Assembly (NCBI GenBank): GCA_030765725.1
Contig: JAVCDF010000006.1
Location: 113,476 to 177,475, forward strand
Direction: 5' to 3'
DNA length: 64,000 bases
From: Candidatus Chlorobium antarcticum
GTDB taxonomy: Bacteria; Bacteroidota; Chlorobiia; Chlorobiales; Chlorobiaceae
The position numbers and the translations under genes are program-made. Positions within the stretch are counted from its first letter, which is position 1; each line of letters starts with the position of its first letter. The notes beneath the pieces were generated by a model, which was not told where the DNA came from, ran no database searches, and was given only the letters and a program-made list of their open reading frames with translations. This document shows positions 59,425 through 64,000 of the stretch, one piece after another.

Positions 59425-59497
59425 TGGAGCTTAGGGGAGTCGAACCCCTGACCTTCTCATTGCGAACGAGACGCTCTACCAACTGAGCTAAAGCCCC
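59425..59497 (-). tRNA. tRNA-Ala (anticodon CGC)
   Basis: 73 bases fold into a cloverleaf: acceptor GGGGCTT with AAGCTCC, including the G3-U70 wobble that marks tRNA-Ala. The anticodon loop TTCGCAA gives CGC (bases 59462-59464), reading GCG. T-arm GGGTTCGACTCCC is standard. CCA is not encoded. Confidence 0.96.
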
Positions 59498-59504
59498 GGG
59501 CATC

Positions 59505-59533
59505 CAAAAAAAAAGCCTGCACAAGGCAGGCTG
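59505..59533 (-). terminator. Terminator downstream of atpH
   Basis: AGCCTGC (59514-59520) and GCAGGCT (59526-59532) form a 7-base stem with a five-base loop. On the minus strand a run of nine T follows (plus-strand A run 59506-59514), ending the Fo transcript just before the tRNA gene. Confidence 0.85.
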
Positions 59534-59543
59534 AAAACTGTCG

Positions 59544-59573
59544 TCCTTTGCCTGCCGGCAAAGTGGCAAAGGA
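59544..59573. repeat. Inverted repeat just after atpH
   Basis: TCCTTTGCC (59544-59552) and GGCAAAGGA (59565-59573), 9-base perfect arms, lie between the atpH stop and the terminator. It may extend the terminator structure. Confidence 0.45.
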
Positions 59574-59576
59574 GGT

Positions 59577-60122
59577 TCAGACCTCCCCGGCAACAAGTGT
59601 TTCGCGAAGAAGCTGCAGCTGATAGCGCACACTGCCGTCAAGTATGGTGTCGCCAATTTTCACGCTCAGTCCACCAATAAGATCCCCGTTAAGCTTCATT
59701 GACGCACGGATTTTCTTTCCGGTGTAGCCCTCAAGGCTTTCGGTAACAGCTTTCTGCTGGCTCTCGCTCAAATTTGTGACGCTTGTCACCTCAGCATTCA
59801 CAATGCCGTTTTTCTCATCAAGAAGCGTAGCAAACTCTCGAGCAATACCGGAAAGAATACCAGCTCTTTTTTTGCGGGCGATGAGTCTGAGAAAAAGCAT
59901 CATTTTTTCGCCCACAGCACTGCCGAAAATCTCTTCAAGAAGATGGGTTTTCCTGTCGGCATTGATAAGCGGACTGCCCAGTGCCCTCTGCAGATCGCGC
60001 GATCCAGCGAGGATGTCTCCAATCATCTGCATTTCTCCGGTCACCGTTTCAAGAAACCCGCCGGCTTCAGCCGCAGAAAGAAGGGCGTATGCGTATCGAC
60101 GGCTTGCAATTACACTTGACAT
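59577..60122 (-). CDS. atpH: ATP synthase delta subunit
   Basis: Stalk subunit joining Fo and F1. SVIASRRYAYALLSAAEAGG at the start and the late LIGGLSVKIGDTILDGSVRYQL are the ATP-synthase delta (OSCP) signatures. 181 residues from ATG at 60122. It ends the Fo operon, with no alpha or gamma gene after it. Confidence 0.92.
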   Translation of the reverse strand: MSSVIASRRYAYALLSAAEAGGFLETVTGEMQMIGDILAGSRDLQRALGSPLINADRKTHLLEEIFGSAVGEKMMLFLRLIARKKRAGILSGIAREFATLLDEKNGIVNAEVTSVTNLSESQQKAVTESLEGYTGKKIRASMKLNGDLIGGLSVKIGDTILDGSVRYQLQLLRETLVAGEV

Positions 60123-60135
60123 GTCGTGCCCGTTT

Positions 60136-60663
60136 TCAGTTTTGTTTTGTGGAGAGATCTGCAATCATGCTGTCGACTACCTTTTTCTGCACTTCAGCGT
60201 CAAGGCTGGTGCGGATAATCTTTTCGGCACCCCGCACTGCAAGATCTGCTACCTCGTTCCTCAGCTCATCAAGCGCGCGTCGTTTTTCCTGCTCAATCTC
60301 TTCCTTTGCAGCGCCAATCATTTTCTGAGACTCGGAATGAGCCTTTTCAGTGATTTCTGCACGAATTTTATCTGCAAACTCCCTGCCCTCACGGATAATC
60401 CGGTCGGATTCGGCCTCGGCCTTTGCAAGAGTTTCTTTATTTTGACGAAGAATCGCCTCAGCCTCATCCTTTGCCCCGTAGGCACGGTCAATGGATGACT
60501 GGATACCTTTTTCCCGCTCTTCAAGAGCTCCGAGAATCGGACCCCATGCAATCTTCTTCAGGATAAGGAGAACGAGCACAAAAGTAATGGCCGTCCAGAA
60601 AATCAGACCCGGATTCGGGTCAAGAAGACTGCCGGATAGGAGTATTACTGCCGACATAAGCAT
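60136..60663 (-). CDS. atpF: ATP synthase subunit b
   Basis: Peripheral stalk subunit. One N-terminal helix ([21 protein letters not shown]) anchors a long charged coiled coil ([19 protein letters not shown] onward). ATG at 60663 gives 175 residues; the frame also starts with TTG at 60669 and ATG at 60657. atpH begins 13 bases after its stop. Confidence 0.92.
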   Translation of the reverse strand: MLMSAVILLSGSLLDPNPGLIFWTAITFVLVLLILKKIAWGPILGALEEREKGIQSSIDRAYGAKDEAEAILRQNKETLAKAEAESDRIIREGREFADKIRAEITEKAHSESQKMIGAAKEEIEQEKRRALDELRNEVADLAVRGAEKIIRTSLDAEVQKKVVDSMIADLSTKQN

Positions 60664-60757
60664 GAACAATGGTTACCGTTAACGGGTTTATGAAATCCGA
60701 CCGCAGACCGAGGCAACGCCCTGGCCTGCAACAGGAATACCTTCTGTATCGTGCTTT

Positions 60758-60985
60758 TTACTTAAGAGCGAGAAGCACGCAGATAACCTCACCAAACAGA
60801 GCAACACCCTCAATAAGAGCAGCTGCAATGATCATGGTGGTACGGATCTCGGAAGTTGCCTCAGGCTGACGGGCGGTACCCTCAGCAGCTGATGCTGCAA
60901 TGTTTCCGATTCCAAGGCCTGCACCGATAACAGCCAGACCGGCACCGATACCGGCACCAAGATAACCTAAACCAATACCTTCCAT
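60758..60985 (-). CDS. atpE: ATP synthase subunit c
   Basis: Rotor ring proteolipid of 75 residues with two helices and a polar loop (RQPE). LIEGVALFGEVICVLLALK holds Glu59, the ion-binding acid. The residue after it is Gly, unlike Na+-binding rings with a Ser or Thr, so proton coupling is likelier. GGAGG precedes the ATG. Confidence 0.95.
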   Translation of the reverse strand: MEGIGLGYLGAGIGAGLAVIGAGLGIGNIAASAAEGTARQPEATSEIRTTMIIAAALIEGVALFGEVICVLLALK

Positions 60986-61104
60986 CGTGTAAATACCTCC
61001 GTTTATTTATTGCAAGATGTTCGCAAAAGCTGACCAGCAGTGCCGAACAGGTTAATAAAAAGCCCAAAAATACAATTTCTCAATCAATAATCCCCACATC
61101 TTTT

Positions 61105-62151
61105 CTAGTGATGCGCAACCTCGGCGTCCCCACCCTCATGTACCGTAGCCAACCCGATGAAGAGAGCCGAAAGCATGGTGAAGATGAAGGCCTGAAGGAA
61201 AGCAACAAAGATTTCAAGCAGATAGATAAATATCGAAAAGGGAACTGAAACCGCAGCCGCCACAATATAGCTCTTCATAATAAAACTGATGAAGATAAGA
61301 CTGAGAATAACAATGTGCCCAGCAGTCATATTGGCAAAGAGACGGACAGTAAGAGCAAAAGGCTTGGTAAAGAGGCCGATTATTTCAATAGGAATCATGA
61401 TAATCCAGAGCGACCAGTGCGTACCGGCCGTCAGGTGCTGCAGGTAACCCTTCAGGCCGTGAGCTTTGAGCGAAGCCGTCTGAGTGATGAAGAATGTGAA
61501 GACCGCGAGAGTCAAAGTAACATTGATGTTGCCTGTGGCCGTTGCTCCGTAGGGAATGAGGCCCAGCAGGTTGCAGAGCAGAATGAACATGAACACTGTC
61601 AGAAGATAGGGGAGATGCTTCTCATAGCCGTGACCGATGTTCGACTTTGCTACATCAAGACGGATGAACTCCACCAGAGCCTCCATTGCGTTAGCCAGAC
61701 CACCCGGCGCCTGGCGAGCGGTCATCTTTCTGTATGTTGCCCCTACCGCGGCGAACACAGCAAGAAGAATAGCCGAAACAAGCCAGAGCATTACAACATG
61801 CTTGGTTATGGAAATATCTATACCGAAAAGAAGAGGAAGACGAGGGAGGTGAATTTCGCCGAAGGGCTCAAAAGCGAAGACATGGGAATCGAGAATGTGG
61901 TGCATAATTATATCACCCGCCTTCTCCTCCTCATGAACAACCGCTTCATGTCCGGCAACAGCCACCTCGCGGAGCATTGCGCCATCTTCAGAACCAGGCA
62001 TTGCGCCCTCAGCCTGAACAGCCTCAGAGTGAACCGCCGCGGCCTGGTGGGTTGAAGCTGACGCGGGAGCATATGCATTCAGAAGAAGCGGCACAAGCAG
62101 TGCCATAACCTTGAGAAAACCCTGTACCTGAATGACTTTTTCCCGTTTCAT
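61105..62151 (-). CDS. atpB: ATP synthase subunit a with long exported N-terminus
   Basis: Proton-channel subunit. The first 115 residues include a hydrophobic signal-like segment (12-25) and an Ala/His/Glu-rich stretch, not seen in short AtpB proteins such as E. coli's. Helices follow from about 118. Arg270 in [13 protein letters not shown] is the essential stator Arg. 348 residues. Its ATG overlaps the preceding small atpI-like gene by ATGA. Confidence 0.92.
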   Translation of the reverse strand: MKREKVIQVQGFLKVMALLVPLLLNAYAPASASTHQAAAVHSEAVQAEGAMPGSEDGAMLREVAVAGHEAVVHEEEKAGDIIMHHILDSHVFAFEPFGEIHLPRLPLLFGIDISITKHVVMLWLVSAILLAVFAAVGATYRKMTARQAPGGLANAMEALVEFIRLDVAKSNIGHGYEKHLPYLLTVFMFILLCNLLGLIPYGATATGNINVTLTLAVFTFFITQTASLKAHGLKGYLQHLTAGTHWSLWIIMIPIEIIGLFTKPFALTVRLFANMTAGHIVILSLIFISFIMKSYIVAAAVSVPFSIFIYLLEIFVAFLQAFIFTMLSALFIGLATVHEGGDAEVAHH

Positions 62152-62534
62152 GCAGCGATCTTTTTCTGTTTGTTTTTCTTTTGATAGCCGAGAATCTCAA
62201 CAATCACATATATACAGTAAAAGGCAAAAAATGAGAGTACGAAGTCGTTGATGACGACAAGATCTCTCAGGATAATAAAGGCAACAAGGCTCATCAGGAG
62301 GAGCAGCCTGAAAACCAGACCACCGAAAACCGCAATAGTGAAGACCTGCGACTCCTTCTCAAAAGCATATTCGAAGAGCAGGTATCCAACAAGCGTATTC
62401 GCAAAAATCATTATCCAAGCCACGAAAACTGACCCCGTGTCCATACTTCCCGGCTCAAGCCCGAAGAGTATTACCCCCCATAAAATGACGGTCAAGATAC
62501 ATAACTTTATAAGAAAATCAAACAAAGGCTTCAT
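62148..62534 (-). CDS. atpI: AtpI-like small membrane protein of the ATP synthase operon
   Basis: A 128-residue protein with four hydrophobic helices, in the position of AtpI/UncI. Sequence similarity to the family is weak by eye, so the assignment rests mostly on place. AtpI helps assemble the c-ring in other species. It overlaps atpB by 4 bases and follows the AtpZ-like gene by 33 bases. Confidence 0.7.
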   Translation of the reverse strand: MKPLFDFLIKLCILTVILWGVILFGLEPGSMDTGSVFVAWIMIFANTLVGYLLFEYAFEKESQVFTIAVFGGLVFRLLLLMSLVAFIILRDLVVINDFVLSFFAFYCIYVIVEILGYQKKNKQKKIAA

Positions 62535-62567
62535 CGCTTTCCTGTTCTGGGCGGGCCACTGCCGCCA

Positions 62568-62813
62568 TTACTTTTTCCTGTTTGCCGCCTTCAGCACCTT
62601 CATGAGAACCAGTGCCATGCCAACCATACCCAAAAGCACCCCAAGGAGAAAGAGCCACGGCGAAGTGCCGAGTTGGAGGTCCGCCCAGTATCCAAGCAGC
62701 ACAAAAAAAGCAAAACTCGCCGCTATCTGTACGCCAAGCCCTATATAGTCGGACATTGCCCGCATCGAGCGGCCGAAATTGTCCTGAAACCGTTCGTTGC
62801 CAGGATCTGCCAT
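62568..62813 (-). CDS. atpZ: AtpZ-like protein heading the Fo operon
   Basis: An 81-residue protein with two helices; the segment GVQIAASFAFFVLLGYWADLQ is typical of AtpZ/AtpI-related proteins, with GMVGMALVLMK in the second. I chose ATG at 62813 with AAGGA upstream; the frame reaches 62852. Known AtpZ proteins act with AtpI in Mg2+ or Ca2+ handling or c-ring assembly. Confidence 0.78.
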   Translation of the reverse strand: MADPGNERFQDNFGRSMRAMSDYIGLGVQIAASFAFFVLLGYWADLQLGTSPWLFLLGVLLGMVGMALVLMKVLKAANRKK

Positions 62814-63004
62814 CGGGTATGTCATCCTTGTTTGCCGAATGGTTGGGTGCATGAATGAATTGTAAAGATAACACTCTTCGCGCTAAAATGGCACTGCCTT
62901 ATGCTCTTTTATCCCCCGGCTCCCCACAGCGGGAGAACGAAAAACACTATCTTTCAGAAGAACGGTCAGAACAAGCCATTTCCATGAGGGAAGACGAAAG
63001 AAAC

Positions 63005-63814
63005 ATGACGGACACACGAGAGAAACATGCAGCTCCCGCAGGAGCCCACACGAAATTCAGGGTGCCCGCGGTATTGGGAAACAGTCCCGGTCTTGTGGCC
63101 CTGGAAAGCACCCGCGGCGGAGGGGTCAGCACCGGCCACTACAGCTCACTCAACCTCGGAACCAATACCGGCGACAGAACAGACTCAGTCCGAAGGAACA
63201 TGGAGCTGCTTTTCCGCGATGCCGGCGTCGACCCCTCACGGACGGTTCGCTCAGTGCAGGTACACGGGACAGAAATCCTTCACGCAACAGAGCCGAGTGA
63301 CCTTCAGGGCTACGATGCATTCATTACCGACAGCGAAAACCTCTTTCTCCTCATAGCCACCGCCGACTGCTACCCGATTCTCCTTCATGACCCTGTCAAT
63401 CAAGCCGTTGCAGCCATCCATGCCGGATGGAAAGGAACTGCAGGGCGCATTGCAATAAAAACCGTGGGGGGCATGCAGCGGGCATTCGGCACCCGCCCGG
63501 AGAACTTGCTTGCCTCAATAGGAACCGGCATCAGCCCAGAGGCCTATGAGGTTGGTGGCGAAGTGGCCGCACTGTTCCCTCTCTCATGCGTCCGGCCTCC
63601 CCTAACCCCGGGCGCCGGGCCCCGACTCGACCTCAGCGCAGCCAACAGAATGCAGCTTCAGGAAGCGGGCCTCCCTCACGCCTCAATAGAGAGCTCCCCC
63701 TTCTGCTCATTCAGGGACAGCGACCTGTTTTTCTCCTACCGAAGAGATCACGGCGTGACAGGAAGAATGCTCTCCCTCATCGGCCTCAGCCAAAGCGGGC
63801 AGAGCGCTCTATAG
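63005..63814 (+). CDS. pgeF: Polyphenol oxidase/laccase-domain purine nucleoside phosphorylase
   Basis: YfiH/PgeF family. STGHYSSLNLGTNTGD, VQVHGTEIL, IATADCYPILLHD and AAIHAGWKGTAGRI give the His/Cys metal site. Family members act on purine nucleosides and edit peptidoglycan precursors. ATG at 63005 gives 269 residues; the frame runs to 62855. It is divergent from the ATP synthase operon. Confidence 0.88.
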   Translation: MTDTREKHAAPAGAHTKFRVPAVLGNSPGLVALESTRGGGVSTGHYSSLNLGTNTGDRTDSVRRNMELLFRDAGVDPSRTVRSVQVHGTEILHATEPSDLQGYDAFITDSENLFLLIATADCYPILLHDPVNQAVAAIHAGWKGTAGRIAIKTVGGMQRAFGTRPENLLASIGTGISPEAYEVGGEVAALFPLSCVRPPLTPGAGPRLDLSAANRMQLQEAGLPHASIESSPFCSFRDSDLFFSYRRDHGVTGRMLSLIGLSQSGQSAL

Positions 63815-63935
63815 TTTTTTCATAGAACTGGTTAAACTATATTCAAAGTCCTCTGCCTTTCACTGCCACAGCATCCCCGCGATTGTGAATTGATGTCGTG
63901 AAACACAAGGTTTTAATAAGCTATATTTTGATGAT

Positions 63936-63996
63936 GAGAGGAGGGCTGGTGGCAGGCAGTGGAGCGGAGCGAAACTGCATCCCGCCGGCCCCTCTT
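63936..63996. repeat. Long imperfect hairpin at the window end
   Basis: 63936-63960 pairs imperfectly with 63974-63996 (innermost CAGT with ACTG, then G/C-rich arms with GU pairs and single mismatches). The loop is 13 bases, 63961-63973. No T run follows on either strand, so it is not a standard terminator. It may be a REP-like element, the start of an RNA gene continuing past the window, or a structured leader. Confidence 0.4.
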
Positions 63997-64000
63997 AAAA

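Noticed and set aside
1..64000. CRISPR arrays, insertion sequences, phage genes
   Set aside because: No repeat-spacer pattern, transposase, integrase or terminal repeat pair was recognised anywhere in the window.

Overview
This 64 kb window looks like chromosome from a green sulfur bacterium (Chlorobiales, Chlorobium/Pelodictyon-like). The assignment is inferred from gene content: sulfide:quinone oxidoreductase beside a polysulfide-reductase-like molybdoenzyme, a B-type fumarate reductase/succinate dehydrogenase as used in the reductive TCA cycle, HemL of the C5 tetrapyrrole route, a half-length ClpB, a deoxyhypusine-synthase-family protein, and an ATP synthase Fo cluster separated from F1 alpha/gamma. 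No phage, insertion sequence, integrase or CRISPR array was seen. Coding density is high, with many ATGA overlaps.

Layout. 1-2.4 kb: 3' end of hemL, then a minus-strand fluoride-export cluster (small membrane protein, crcB, DUF190). 2.4-7.9 kb: a sulfur-redox island, psrABC on plus facing a sqr-family gene on minus, separated by a 14-bp-stem hairpin. 8-16 kb: ruvX, pyrE-tyrA-nadK, kdsA with a kdsC homologue lacking its nucleophile, a half-length clpB coupled to nagZ and sixA. 15.4-21.7 kb: gpsA, plsY, purM, lysC, prmA, ppx. 21.7-29.6 kb: an eight-gene minus-strand biotin operon (birA-bioB-bioF-bioG-bioC-bioD-bioA-methyltransferase) preceded by a perfect BirA-type operator. 29.7-38.3 kb: amidase, topA, feoAB, HIT protein, CBS-domain protein.

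38.5-46.1 kb: cupin lipoprotein and a MarR-MFP-RND-TolC efflux operon in which the RND pump is frameshifted at a G8 tract, then a FISUMP lipoprotein. 46.1-50.7 kb: DHOD-like gene and sdhCAB. 50.9-54.1 kb: alpha/beta hydrolase, rlpA, transaldolase, deoxyhypusine-synthase-like gene. 54.1-58.4 kb: SRP RNA, trpS (with a Cys pattern like Fe-S TrpRS), a HAD phosphatase, argS (with an altered HIGH motif) and nadD. 58.4-64 kb: bamD, tRNA-Ala(CGC), the Fo genes atpZ-I-B-E-F-H, pgeF, and a long imperfect hairpin at the window end.

Most genes are housekeeping. The observations most worth checking are the catalytically depleted KdsC homologue, the RND frameshift, the Cys-cluster TrpRS, the TIGR-for-HIGH ArgRS, the stand-alone ClpB C-terminal half, the methyltransferase tied to the biotin operon, and the PSR-like/SQR pair. 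I did not see a convincing wholly new multi-gene system. All family names come from motif recognition by eye; no database search was run.
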